From DATEOR01 sp046733475 (GTDB taxonomy: Bacteria; Actinomycetota; Thermoleophilia; Gaiellales; Gaiellaceae), in NCBI GenBank assembly GCA_046733475.1, contig JBKPPF010000020.1, positions 6,775 to 70,774 on the forward strand: a DNA stretch of 64,000 bases. The letters run 5' to 3'. The translations under genes and the position numbers were made by a program. Numbering within the stretch: the first letter of the stretch is position 1; the number at the start of each line of letters is the position of its first letter. The notes beneath the pieces are model-generated. The model was not told the DNA's origin, ran no database searches, and was given only the letters and a program-made list of their open reading frames with translations. Below, piece by piece: positions 36,656 through 45,809 of the stretch.

Positions 36656-38692
36656 CTAGGCTCCGACCACGCCCAGACTGACCCGCTCGCAGTCGGAGGC
36701 GACATCATCCTTGTAATCTGCCCTGACAGCGTCGAACCGGCCGCCGCACGAGATCGTGTCGGAAAAGCCGTCACGGGCCGCGAACCGGTCGGCTCCGCCC
36801 GCGCCGAACAGAAAGTCCCGGCCCGGGCCGGCGCGCAGCACATCTCTTCCGCGTCCGCCGCGGAGCTCGTCGGGGCCACCGAGCCCCACGAGCACATCGC
36901 TTCCGGCGAACCCCCGGATCGAGTCGCTGTGGGAGGTGCCGACCAGGAGATCGGCCCTCGGGCCCCCGAGGATCGGGCCCAGAGGTAGCGCGACGACCCC
37001 GCTGCTCTCGGCGCTCACCGAATCGAGCGCATTGGTCGCCGTCACCCGGCAGCTGAACGAATGGCCGACGTCCTCGTACCGGAGGAGATACTCAGAGCTC
37101 GGCTCGTCGAGCGCGATCCCGTCGCGCAGCAACGCGCTCTCGAAGACGAGATCGTCTCCGACCCATGTCCCGTTCACGCACCGGATCGTCTCGCGCTCAC
37201 GCGGAACTCCCTCGACCAGGGGCGGAGCGAGCACACTCGGAGCCTTGCCGACCGTAAAGGCGAGCGGCTCTGAGGCGCCTCCACCCGGCGCACCGTTCTC
37301 AACGGTGATGGCCGCGCGCGTCACGGTCGCGAGGTCGTCCTCGGAAATCGTCGCGCGCAGGTGGTTCACGTCGACGTAGGTCGTCGGCCTCGGTGACCCG
37401 TCCCAGAGCACTACGGATGTGTCTGGCACGAAGCCTTGCCCCTCGACCCCGAGCTCGAACGCGGCGCCACGAAGATCTCCCTCTGTCCGGTCGAGCGTCT
37501 CCGTCTCCGGGACCGGGTTGACGAAGCGGGCGACGAGGGTTCCATAGCCCCAGAAGGCGATCGGGAAGTCTCCGTTCGGATAGAGGAACTGCGTCACCGC
37601 CTTCGTCGTCGACGAGGTGTCGAGGTACGGGTGCCTCAGAACGTCGCCAAACGACGCCGCGCCGTCGTCGCTCGCAAACACGTGCAGATCGAGGTCGTCC
37701 GGGTCGAAGATCGAGCCGCGGGCCTCGTGCGCCTCGCCCACGAGCCAGAACGCGTCGTTGACACGCAAGGCGGAGTACGAGGGGCCTGGGAGCTGGGCAA
37801 GCGGCGCGGTCTCTCCCGAGCTCAGGTCGAGCCGCACGATCCATCCAGGCTCCCAGACGTGGTCTTGCCCGAAGACGGCGAAGCCGTCGGGGTCGAAGGC
37901 AATGTCGACGGACAGGCAGCGCGTGCCCGTGCACACGGATTCCCACGTCGCCCCCGCGTCCGTCGAGCGCTCGATCTCGGCCTGCCCGGCTTGAGTGTCG
38001 CCGTAACCCACGTACAGCGCTCCCGTGTACGGATCGACCTGGGCGAAGTGCGCATGCCGATGCGTGCTGGTCTCCCTGACAGTCGTCCACGTGGCGCCCA
38101 TGTCGTCCGAGCGCCAGACCCAGTTCAGGTGGCTTCCGGGGTCGAGGACGTTGTAGCTCGCCATGTACGCGTGCGTGCCGTCGTCCGTGATCGAGTGAGG
38201 GCTCAGGATCTGGTAGCCGTCCGGAAAGGTGAAGACCTTGCTCCAGGTGAGGCCGTGATCCGTGGAGCGAAAGAGATCGAAGGTGCCCGTCGTCACCCCG
38301 GCGAGAAGCGTCCCGTCGCTCAGCACTGCGAAAGAGGTCGTGATGCGGGCAAACGTCGGAAAGTCGTGGACAGGGGTCCATGTGGCGCCTTCGTCGGCTG
38401 ACGTGAACAGGCGGTATCGGTAGGTCGGATCGGCCGTATCTCGCGAAATCCCGAAGGCCAACCCGGAAGGATCTACTGCAACAGTCTGGAAATTTTCGTT
38501 CTCGAGCACAACCTCGAGACTCGGCGATTCCCGACTTTCGGAAGCACAGGCGAGCGCCGTCGCCAGTGCGATCAGAAGGACCCCCACGTGCCGCACGAAT
38601 CGGCACAGCGTATGGCTTTCGACAGCTCTTCTCAAGCCAGTCGGGAGCACGGCCGAAGGATCTTTGAATGTACCCAGTAACCGAATCCTCAC
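36656..38692 (-). CDS. secreted Asp-box / IPT / RTX-repeat multidomain protein
   Basis: A 678-residue exported protein. A hydrophobic segment ending LIALATALACASE (about 38-52) is a signal peptide. A GTG at codon 33 may be a better start, giving a normal signal length. Residues 55-400 carry Asp-box turns of a BNR propeller (SADEGATW, STDHGLTW, SDDMGATW, STDAGATW). Residues about 410-490 are an IPT/TIG-like Ig domain (GQGFVPDTSVVLWDG), then another Ig-like domain with two cysteines. Residues 580-660 are RTX-like turns (GGPRADLLVG, FAGSDVLVGLGGPDELRG, GPGRDFLFGAGGADRF). No catalytic residues are evident. It probably binds glycans or matrix outside the cell. Confidence 0.8.
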   Translation of the reverse strand: MRIRLLGTFKDPSAVLPTGLRRAVESHTLCRFVRHVGVLLIALATALACASESRESPSLEVVLENENFQTVAVDPSGLAFGISRDTADPTYRYRLFTSADEGATWTPVHDFPTFARITTSFAVLSDGTLLAGVTTGTFDLFRSTDHGLTWSKVFTFPDGYQILSPHSITDDGTHAYMASYNVLDPGSHLNWVWRSDDMGATWTTVRETSTHRHAHFAQVDPYTGALYVGYGDTQAGQAEIERSTDAGATWESVCTGTRCLSVDIAFDPDGFAVFGQDHVWEPGWIVRLDLSSGETAPLAQLPGPSYSALRVNDAFWLVGEAHEARGSIFDPDDLDLHVFASDDGAASFGDVLRHPYLDTSSTTKAVTQFLYPNGDFPIAFWGYGTLVARFVNPVPETETLDRTEGDLRGAAFELGVEGQGFVPDTSVVLWDGSPRPTTYVDVNHLRATISEDDLATVTRAAITVENGAPGGGASEPLAFTVGKAPSVLAPPLVEGVPRERETIRCVNGTWVGDDLVFESALLRDGIALDEPSSEYLLRYEDVGHSFSCRVTATNALDSVSAESSGVVALPLGPILGGPRADLLVGTSHSDSIRGFAGSDVLVGLGGPDELRGGRGRDVLRAGPGRDFLFGAGGADRFAARDGFSDTISCGGRFDAVRADYKDDVASDCERVSLGVVGA

Positions 38693-38743
38693 AAAGCTCG
38701 AACCGATCCTTCAGAGGCCGCTGTCACTCTGTCCGCTGACCTC

Positions 38744-39508
38744 GTGAGCCAACCCCCCCGAATCCGAGGCTCGATTACGCGTGCGCTGGTTTTGCTCGCC
38801 ACGAGCGGGGCGCTCTTCGCCGTGATCGCGCCGGCAGCGTCAGCCAACATCCTCAAGCGGCTCGACTTCGATACGGGCTCTTTCACCCAGTGGTCGAGCG
38901 TTCAGGAAGCCGCTCCGGGCCGTGTCACGATCGTCCGCAGCCCGATACGGCAGGGTCAATTCGCCTCGAAGTTCATCGTCAAGCCCGGTGACCACCCCGT
39001 GCCGGGAGGCGAGCGGGCCGAGGTCTTCTGGAGCAGCAAGGAGAACGCCGGCGAGACGTCCTGGTGGAGATGGTCGACGTACTTCCCGACGGCCTTCCAT
39101 CCCAACCTCGGCGGCTGGAATATCTTCACCCAGTGGCACCACACCGGGCCGAACTGCACCTCTCCCATCCACTTCCAGGTCCGGCACTTCCGGCACCGGT
39201 CGCGGCTCGAGCTCCAGGTCTGGGGCGGGCGGCTGAGCTCCTCCTGCGAGCCGCAGTACAAACGTCTCTGGACGCTCGGGCGATTGCACCGGAACCGCTG
39301 GTACAACTTCGTGGTCAAGTTCCGGTGGTCCCCGCGCAAGGCACAAGGCCGCGTGCTCGTCCTGGTGAACGGAAAGGTCAAGGTGCGGGCCCACGCAGCG
39401 ACCCTTTACAGGGGCCAAGGCGTATACGTGAAACAGGGCTTCTACCGCGGCCCGTCGTCAAGGACGAGCACGATCTATGTGGACGGGATGCAGCGCTTCA
39501 GGCCCTGA
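38744..39508 (+). CDS. secreted heparin-lyase-like polysaccharide lyase (short form)
   Basis: A 254-residue exported protein; the signal peptide ends PAASA near residue 35. The mature part is a beta-jelly-roll of the Polysacc_lyase (PF14099, heparin lyase I-like) type: LDFDTGSFTQWSS, GERAEVFWSS, ETSWWRWSTYFP, WNIFTQWHHTG, then RNRWYNFVVKFRWS and GQGVYVKQGFYR. Family members eliminate at uronic acids or act as non-catalytic glycan binders. Some also occur next to polysaccharide synthesis genes, as here. It starts with GTG 51 bases from the divergent Asp-box gene. The same jelly-roll appears in the next gene. Confidence 0.78.
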   Translation: MSQPPRIRGSITRALVLLATSGALFAVIAPAASANILKRLDFDTGSFTQWSSVQEAAPGRVTIVRSPIRQGQFASKFIVKPGDHPVPGGERAEVFWSSKENAGETSWWRWSTYFPTAFHPNLGGWNIFTQWHHTGPNCTSPIHFQVRHFRHRSRLELQVWGGRLSSSCEPQYKRLWTLGRLHRNRWYNFVVKFRWSPRKAQGRVLVLVNGKVKVRAHAATLYRGQGVYVKQGFYRGPSSRTSTIYVDGMQRFRP

Positions 39509-39666
39509 TCCTCGCGCCACCTCAAGTTTCGCCACGTCCCTCGAAGTGGCGATATGCGCGCAGACCTGCTCAATAACAAGTTCGAGGGATCAGGGGGCCT
39601 CCAAGGCCGGACGATCATTGGTTGCGCGGGTCACGACCCCCCGCCGCCACCAACTCGGAGGTTCCC

Positions 39667-41121
39667 TTGCCGGCCGCACGCTGGACAGGTGCGCTCGTCG
39701 GAGCGCTGGCCACAGCATGCCTTCTCGCCGCTCCCGCATTCGCGGACAGCTGCGGCAAGCCCGGATACTCGTACGCAGGCGTCGTGACCCAGAAACGCAC
39801 GGCAGGCGTGCAGGCCATGATCACTGCTCCGGTCGCACCGCAGGTCCAGAGTGGCGACGTGAGCGGTTGGATCGGCGTGGGGCGAGTCGGTGTCTCGGGC
39901 AAGCGCGGCGTCGTCAGGGTCGGCCTGCTCGCGCAGACGGACGGCGCGATGCAGCTCTATTACGAGATCCGCCAGAACGGTGGCTGGGTCCGGCACCTCG
40001 GCCCGCAGGTTCAGCCGGGCGAGCGCCACTTCGTCAAGGTCGTGCGCTCGCGCCAAAACGCCAAGCGCTGGCGAGTCCTCATCGACGGCAACATGGTCGG
40101 GCCCTCGCTGCGCCTGGGAAAAGACTGGAAGTGGCTGCGGGCCGTCGCGACGGCCGAGTCCTGGGACGGCGGAGCCCCGTCGTGCAACCAGTTCCGCTAC
40201 GCCTTCGGCAAGGTCAAGATCCGGAACGGACGAGGATGGCGGCGGGTCGATACGCACAGGCCCGTCCAGGATCCGGGCTACAAGGTCCTCAACCAGCACA
40301 AGGCCCGCTTCCTCGCGACCAACGTCTCCGTCTCCACCGACCCGAGCGACACACGCGCGTTCGCCGGGGACTGGGAGACGGGCGACGCAAGTCAGTGGAG
40401 CGGCAACCACTGGAACCGGAACGTCCCCCTGAGCGATCAGTTCGCGATCGTCTCCGACCCGGTTCACCAGGGCGGCTTCGCCGCGAGATTCACGGTGCGC
40501 CCTGGAGACAAGTTCGGGTCGACTTCGGGCGAGCGCTCCGAGGTCCTGTACACGGGCGCGAACGAGGTCGAGGGCGACGACGTCTGGTACGCATGGTCGA
40601 CGCTCTTCCCTTCTGACTGGACGACACCGACCGGCTGGTCGATCTTCACCCAGTGGCACTCCTCCTACCCGGTCTCGCCCCCGATCTCCTTCAACATGAA
40701 GGGCGAGCGCATCCAGGTGAACTTCAACACGGGCGCAGTCGACAGCGGCGGCGCAACCGTCAAGCCGGTCTACCCGATCACGGACGCGCTCCAGCGCGGC
40801 GTGTGGAACGATTTCGTCGTCCACATCGTGTGGTCGTCGACGTCGGGATCCATCCAGGTCTGGCATCGAACCGGCAGCAACCCGTTCGAGCTGAAGGTCG
40901 ACGCCGCCGGCGTACCGACGATGCAGACGCTCGGAGGAGTCGTCTCGAACAACTATCTGAAGATCGGCTTCTATAGAAACGACGAGCCGAGGCTCACTAA
41001 CGTCGTCTACCAGGACGGCTTCAGCCGGGCGACGACGCCTCAGGCGCTCGCTCCGGCCTTCGGAAGCGATCCCTCCTTCCAGACGCTTCTCGACGAGATG
41101 GCGCCGCCGGCGCCGGCCTAG
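39667..41121 (+). CDS. secreted two-domain heparin-lyase-like protein
   Basis: A 484-residue exported protein. TTG 39667 is chosen because it follows CGGAGG by 5 bases and gives a normal signal peptide (WTGALVGALATACLLAAPAFA). Residues about 30-215 form a first beta-rich, LamG-like domain with cysteines in SCGKPGYSYAG and SCNQF. Residues about 240-450 repeat the lyase-like jelly-roll of the previous gene (GDWETGDASQWSG, GERSEVLYTG, WYAWSTLFPSDW, WSIFTQWHSS, LKIGFYRND). The TAG shares CTAG (41118-41121) with the next, convergent gene. The intergenic stretch 39509-39666 holds no other gene. Confidence 0.75.
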   Translation: MPAARWTGALVGALATACLLAAPAFADSCGKPGYSYAGVVTQKRTAGVQAMITAPVAPQVQSGDVSGWIGVGRVGVSGKRGVVRVGLLAQTDGAMQLYYEIRQNGGWVRHLGPQVQPGERHFVKVVRSRQNAKRWRVLIDGNMVGPSLRLGKDWKWLRAVATAESWDGGAPSCNQFRYAFGKVKIRNGRGWRRVDTHRPVQDPGYKVLNQHKARFLATNVSVSTDPSDTRAFAGDWETGDASQWSGNHWNRNVPLSDQFAIVSDPVHQGGFAARFTVRPGDKFGSTSGERSEVLYTGANEVEGDDVWYAWSTLFPSDWTTPTGWSIFTQWHSSYPVSPPISFNMKGERIQVNFNTGAVDSGGATVKPVYPITDALQRGVWNDFVVHIVWSSTSGSIQVWHRTGSNPFELKVDAAGVPTMQTLGGVVSNNYLKIGFYRNDEPRLTNVVYQDGFSRATTPQALAPAFGSDPSFQTLLDEMAPPAPA

Positions 41122-42254
41122 CTCGCGGACACGTACTCGGCGAGGGCTAGCAGCATGTGGCCGTCGCTCCAGCGAACGTAGGGCACCGAGGCACGCAGAA
41201 GCTGCCGGCGCTGGAAGGCAAAACGGCCGTCGTCGCGGCGCATGTGCGTCAACGTCCAGTCGAGTACGCGCTCTGCCGTTGGGAGCGCGCGTTCGTCTCG
41301 CTCGTGCAAGGCGGAGAGCGCCCAGACACACGAAGCGCAGGAATGGATGTCGACCGGATACCGGGCATCTGGAGAGGCGCGGACGGCTCCGTCCGGATCC
41401 ACGAACCTGTCCAGAAAGAAGTCCAGGGCCCGATCGAGCGCCTCACCCAAGCGAGCTGCTTCCTCCTCGACATTCAAGGCCCGGTGCAGGCTCCAGAGGA
41501 CGAAGGCGGTGTGGTAGCCGTCCACCCAGCCGAGATCGGAGCGTTCCCCGTACGGCCAGGAGCCGTCCGGCCGCTGCCTCCGGAGCGAGTACCGCAGAGC
41601 GGGGAGGGCATCCTCCGCACGCCCCCGCCTGGCGAACAGGCTCGCGACGAGAAGGCTCGCGTTGTGGATCGGGACCTTCGAGCCTTCGTGGTAGGCGAAG
41701 TAGGACTCGCTCCCCTGCTCGACTGCAAGGGAGGAGCGCGCGAATCCGAGCGCGGAGTCGATCGACGGAGCGAAACGACCCGGAGGAGCGAGCTCCTCGG
41801 CGTCCATGAGGGCGTGCGCGGCGAACGTCGTGACGACGGCGTTCGGTTTGGTCCGGGGGTAGTAGCCCCATCGCGTCTGGACGTCGAACGGATATGCCCA
41901 GCCCTCGCCGCCGCCGGCCTTCATGGCCCGGCCCTCGAGGCGATCCGCCAGCGCGAGCGCGAGACCCGCGTACCGGCCGTCGGGCTCGACCTTCGCCAGC
42001 CGCGCATAGGCGGAGACGAAAAGCGCGAGCGCCTTAGGGTTCTCGGTCTGCGGTACGCCGAGCACCCGCCGCGGATTGAACGGTAGGGCCTTCAGTCCCT
42101 GGATCGCGGTCTGACGAAGCAGCGGCGTCCGCGCGAGCGCCCTGATTCCACGGGAGGCGAGCGCGTCGTAGGGGTCCCACCCGACGAAGTGGCTCCGTTC
42201 AAGGGCGGCTGAGAGAGAATCTGCCGCAGCCTGGGCTTGCGCCCTCTCAACCAT
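41118..42254 (-). CDS. (alpha/alpha)6-toroid protein of unknown reaction
   Basis: A 378-residue protein of repeated helical pairs like terpene cyclase/prenyltransferase or glycan-processing alpha/alpha toroids: PNAVVTTFAAHALMDAEEL, GSKVPIHNASLLVASLFA, LRRQRPDGSWPYGE, DGYHTAFVLWSLHRAL, DIHSCASCVWALSALHE. The QW-like repeat (RPDGSWPYGE) recalls squalene-cyclase folds, but no DxDD catalytic motif is present, so a cyclase reaction is not supported. It is the last gene of the leftward polysaccharide operon; its ATG lies 8 bases before the preceding glycosyltransferase's stop is complete. A role in trimming or modifying the glycan or lipid carrier is possible. Confidence 0.7.
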   Translation of the reverse strand: MVERAQAQAAADSLSAALERSHFVGWDPYDALASRGIRALARTPLLRQTAIQGLKALPFNPRRVLGVPQTENPKALALFVSAYARLAKVEPDGRYAGLALALADRLEGRAMKAGGGEGWAYPFDVQTRWGYYPRTKPNAVVTTFAAHALMDAEELAPPGRFAPSIDSALGFARSSLAVEQGSESYFAYHEGSKVPIHNASLLVASLFARRGRAEDALPALRYSLRRQRPDGSWPYGERSDLGWVDGYHTAFVLWSLHRALNVEEEAARLGEALDRALDFFLDRFVDPDGAVRASPDARYPVDIHSCASCVWALSALHERDERALPTAERVLDWTLTHMRRDDGRFAFQRRQLLRASVPYVRWSDGHMLLALAEYVSAS

Positions 42255-43473
42255 CCTTCGAGAGCCGGTCGGTTGCGATCTTGTAGACGTCGACTGTCTG
42301 GCGGGTCATGGCCTCGATCGTGTACCCCTGAAGAATCCGTTCGCGTGCAGCTTCGCCCATCCGGCGGCGGAGCGCGTCATCGGCGAGCACGGAGCGGATC
42401 GCCGCGGCCCACCGTTCGGGCGCGGCCGGCGGCAGGAGCAAGCCACTCGTTCCGTCCTCGATCAGCTCGACCCCACCGCCAACCGTGGACGCGAGCAGGG
42501 GAAGTCCCGAGGCCATCGCCTCGAGCGGGACGAGCGGCGCCGCCTCGTCTCGTTCGGTCGGGAAGAGGAAGATGTCCGACGCAGCGAGGTAGTCCACGAC
42601 TTCGTCTCTCGGCTTGGGGCCGAGGAAGGCCACGCGCTCGCCTACGCCGGCCTTGGCCGCGATTGCCTCGAGCCGCTCTCGCTCTGGCCCCGCGCCGATG
42701 ACGACGAGTCTCGGCTGCGAGTTGCCGAGCCGCGCGAGCGCCTCGATGGCGGTCTCGTAGCCCTTGTCCCGCTCCAGCCGCCCGACGCTGAGGAGGATCG
42801 GGTCGGCGCCGAGGCCAAGAACCTCCCGCATATCCTCCTTCGGGCGAGGCTTGAACTTGTCGGCGTCGATCCCGTTCGGGACGACGTGCACCCGGGCGCG
42901 GTCGAGAAGGAAGGATCGTGCTGTCCCGTTCACCTGCTGATGAGAGGGCACCATGGCCTCGCACGCGCGGAACCGCGCGAAGTCGGCCGGGACGACATGC
43001 CCGATCGTGAGCCAAACAAGGTGCTTGGCCTCGCGTACGCGGGGCCGGACCCCCGAGTCGCGTACGGCTCGCCCGACCGTCGCTCCTGCGAGACCGAGGT
43101 AGTTCCCGTGAAACTTCGCGGCGAGCGGAACGCGGCGATGAACTCCGCGACGGAGCAGACCGAGAGCACTCGTCGACTCGCTGTGCACCACGTCGAAGGG
43201 ATTGGCGGCATGGAGCCGCTCGAAGGCCGTCGCGGACTCGCTCAGCCAGTCGCGGTTACGCGTCGGCCGGCCGGGCTTCCGCGACGGGACGCCGCCGAAG
43301 TGCCACGTCCCGCCGAGGTGCGTCGTCTCCGCGAGCCCGTCACGGTGCCTCGGAGCGATGACGTCGACCTCGTGACCCGCCTCGACGAGACCGCTGCAGA
43401 GGTCGGCGGCGTGGCCCTGCATCCCACCGATGCCATGGGCGTAGCTCGCAACCGTGACGATGCAGACACGCAA
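42247..43473 (-). CDS. glycosyltransferase family 4 (GT-B)
   Basis: A 408-residue GT4 enzyme: N-terminal GGMQGHAADLCSGL, phosphate-contact loop LSVGRLERDKGYETAIEALA, VIGAGPERERLEAI, VAFLGPKPRDEVVDYLAASDIFLFPT, and the donor-binding Glu-x7-Glu motif EAAPLVPLEAMASGLPLLAS. It transfers a sugar from a nucleotide donor with retention, probably to the lipid-linked repeat unit. A TTG at 43473 after the preceding stop is the only reasonable start; no Shine-Dalgarno sequence is seen, so translation may depend on coupling to the upstream gene. It overlaps the next gene by 8 bases. Confidence 0.88.
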   Translation of the reverse strand: MRVCIVTVASYAHGIGGMQGHAADLCSGLVEAGHEVDVIAPRHRDGLAETTHLGGTWHFGGVPSRKPGRPTRNRDWLSESATAFERLHAANPFDVVHSESTSALGLLRRGVHRRVPLAAKFHGNYLGLAGATVGRAVRDSGVRPRVREAKHLVWLTIGHVVPADFARFRACEAMVPSHQQVNGTARSFLLDRARVHVVPNGIDADKFKPRPKEDMREVLGLGADPILLSVGRLERDKGYETAIEALARLGNSQPRLVVIGAGPERERLEAIAAKAGVGERVAFLGPKPRDEVVDYLAASDIFLFPTERDEAAPLVPLEAMASGLPLLASTVGGGVELIEDGTSGLLLPPAAPERWAAAIRSVLADDALRRRMGEAARERILQGYTIEAMTRQTVDVYKIATDRLSKDG

Positions 43474-43487
43474 AGCTGCGACGGAGG

Positions 43488-45809
43488 CTAGTGAAACTCT
43501 CGGGGCGGACGCCTCGCGGAGACGAGCGCGGGCAGGAGCAGCACGATCCAGACCGTCAGAAGGAATGACGGGTCGCTGAGAATCGGGCCGGTGAGCGCGT
43601 TGACCATGAAGATGAACCAGGTTCCGATCGCCCAGAGGACGAGTGCGCGCTCGAAGGAGATCGAGCCGCGGGCCCGCCGGATCGCGTCCCACACGAACGT
43701 GCCGAAGAGCAGCAATAGCGCGGCGAGCGCAACGACGCCCCCGCCGGCGAGGATCCAGATGTAGCTGTTATGCGGGTCTCCCTGCAGGCGGTAGGCCGCT
43801 CCGTTCCAGATGTAATTGAAATTGCGGCCGAACCCGAGGCCGAGCAGCGCCTCCTCGCCAGGCCACCCGTCGTCCGAACCGGCCGTGCTCGCTCCCTGGC
43901 TCGCACCGAGCTGACTGGAGGGATCGTTCCTCGTGAGCGAGGCGCGGTCGGCCAACACGTCGACTTCCTGGGGCATGCCCCAGGTACGAACGAGCGCCCT
44001 GATTTCCGTCGTGTCACTTCTCGAGATCCGCATGCGCACGAAGTAGCGCTGCATCGTCTCGGAAAGGACGAATGGGGCGACGACCTGGCGCGACGTCTCG
44101 CCATTCGCGCCGTACTCCCACAGCTCGACTCCGACCACCTCGTGACCGCTAGTCCCCTGAAGCCACACCGAGAAGGTCCAGTCTTCCCCTTTTCGTGCCG
44201 GTACGGCGTCCGAGTAGAAGCCCTCGTCCGTTGCGTTTCCTTCGGTCGTCATTCGACCGGAGAGCTCGCCGAAAGCGGGCGTCTTGGCCCGGACCCAGGT
44301 GAACTGGCCGCCCTGCATCGACCAATTGCTCGTGCCGATCTCGAAGCCGGGGTTTTGGAGCACGTTCTGTTTCGGATCAGCAGGCTTCGGGGCCGGCAGC
44401 GAGAGAACGTACGTCTCGTCAGCGTAATAGATCGCCTTCTGGGGATCTGAGCGCGTCCTGATGATCGCCCGGACATAGGTGGTCTCCGGGTCCGTAACCG
44501 TCATCTGGATGGCGTGATAGGTCATCTGCTGGCTCAAGACGATGGGGAGGTTGGCGTAACCCGTGTGCGTTCCGTCGGTCCCGTACTCCCAGATCCCGAC
44601 GTTGACGAGCTCACCGCCCTGGGCGCCGCGCAGCCAGGCCGAAAACCGCCACGTCTGGCCGACGTGCGTCAGAATCGGCTTCGAATAGGGGCCCTCGTCG
44701 AACGCGGTCCCGTCCGTCTCGATCCGGAGGGCGTTCTTGTCGAAGGTCGGGAAGTTGACAGGAACGGAGGCCCTCGTTCCCCCCTGCATAAGCCAATCGC
44801 CCACACCTTCCTCGAAGCTGGAGTCGGAAAGGCGGTTCAGCCGATCGGGGGGCTCGGCCGCTTTCCACTGCCCGCTCTTGAACCCGGCGAGCGCCGCCTC
44901 GAAGGTGCCGAATCGCCAGCGCACAGTGCTGTCGTTCAGCGGGTTCGCGCTCACGCGGTCGACGAGCGTGGAGCCGACGGACGGGGTCAAGGCCGCGGCG
45001 ACGATCGCCAGAGTCGCAAATGCGACCCAGACGGGCCATTTCCGCAGGACGAACGAACGAGTCTCACGGAGGGTCAAGAAAACGACCGGTACGAGCAGCG
45101 CGAGCGCGATGTACGTCGTTCGTCCGAACGTGAGGGCCTCTGCGACGAGCGCGAGTCCCGCGACCGCAAGGTGCAGCCACCGGCGGTGCCCGCGATCAAA
45201 CTCGACGTTGAGAAGCGCGATCAGGAACGCCGACGCGATATACATCCCGGCCCCTAGCGACAGAAGGCGCGCTCCGCCCGTGGAAAGCAAGGAAGCGCTG
45301 GTCTGGGGCACGCCGGTGGCGAGCGAGTAGCCTCCGAGCACCAGCTGCCACACCGTCCCTGCGTAGAGCACCGAGACGAGGCCCCAGTAGACATCGCGTG
45401 GTCGGAGACGCAAGACAGCGAGACCGATCGCCGCGTAGAGAACAAGCCGAACGGGCTGCGCGATAAAGCTTTCGCCGTAACGCTCGTGGCCGCGGACGAT
45501 TCCGGGGATCAGCGAGAGACCCAAGAGCAGAAGCGGCCACTTGAGCAGCGGCGAGGAAGCCTCGGCGGTCGATTCGTGCCGAAACAGCTTCTCCCCGAGC
45601 CAGAGCACTACCGCAGCCAGGACGAGGAGGTCGCTCAGGAAGACCGATAGGCCCCCGGGAACCGAAAACGGTGTACGCGTGTGCCACGCTTCGGTCAGCG
45701 GGAGCCCGACTGCGAGCAGCACGATTGCCAGCCGGACGCGATAGACCGAGTCCTTGGGCAAGACCTCCGAGGTGGTGAAGAAACGGCTGATGGCGACGAG
45801 GCTCGTCAT
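43488..45809 (-). CDS. O-antigen polymerase/ligase with two carbohydrate-binding-like modules inserted in the main loop
   Basis: A 773-residue membrane protein with an unusual layout. Residues 25-280 contain about nine helices of a Wzy/WaaL-type protein. Residues 326-470 and 482-627 are two tandem copies of a CBM4_9-like jelly-roll: each starts N-P/S-x-F-E with a GDWLMQGG or SNWSMQGG block, then WRFSAWLRG or WTFSVWLQG, then V-WEYG, and ends with an ADETYV or ADRASL strand. Residues 660-765 return to the membrane fold with the conserved PHNSYIWILAGGG. The insert replaces the extracytoplasmic catalytic loop region. Its ATG overlaps the flippase stop (ATGA). Polymerase versus ligase cannot be decided. 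Confidence 0.85.
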   Translation of the reverse strand: MTSLVAISRFFTTSEVLPKDSVYRVRLAIVLLAVGLPLTEAWHTRTPFSVPGGLSVFLSDLLVLAAVVLWLGEKLFRHESTAEASSPLLKWPLLLLGLSLIPGIVRGHERYGESFIAQPVRLVLYAAIGLAVLRLRPRDVYWGLVSVLYAGTVWQLVLGGYSLATGVPQTSASLLSTGGARLLSLGAGMYIASAFLIALLNVEFDRGHRRWLHLAVAGLALVAEALTFGRTTYIALALLVPVVFLTLRETRSFVLRKWPVWVAFATLAIVAAALTPSVGSTLVDRVSANPLNDSTVRWRFGTFEAALAGFKSGQWKAAEPPDRLNRLSDSSFEEGVGDWLMQGGTRASVPVNFPTFDKNALRIETDGTAFDEGPYSKPILTHVGQTWRFSAWLRGAQGGELVNVGIWEYGTDGTHTGYANLPIVLSQQMTYHAIQMTVTDPETTYVRAIIRTRSDPQKAIYYADETYVLSLPAPKPADPKQNVLQNPGFEIGTSNWSMQGGQFTWVRAKTPAFGELSGRMTTEGNATDEGFYSDAVPARKGEDWTFSVWLQGTSGHEVVGVELWEYGANGETSRQVVAPFVLSETMQRYFVRMRISRSDTTEIRALVRTWGMPQEVDVLADRASLTRNDPSSQLGASQGASTAGSDDGWPGEEALLGLGFGRNFNYIWNGAAYRLQGDPHNSYIWILAGGGVVALAALLLLFGTFVWDAIRRARGSISFERALVLWAIGTWFIFMVNALTGPILSDPSFLLTVWIVLLLPALVSARRPPREFH

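Noticed and set aside
38648..38692. Lipobox at ALAC in the Asp-box/RTX protein
   Set aside because: The -3 position is Ala rather than Leu, Val or Ile, so an ordinary Sec signal is more likely than a lipoprotein signal.
41118..42254. Calling the toroid protein a terpene cyclase
   Set aside because: The fold pattern and one QW-like repeat fit, but no DxDD or DxD catalytic motif is seen.
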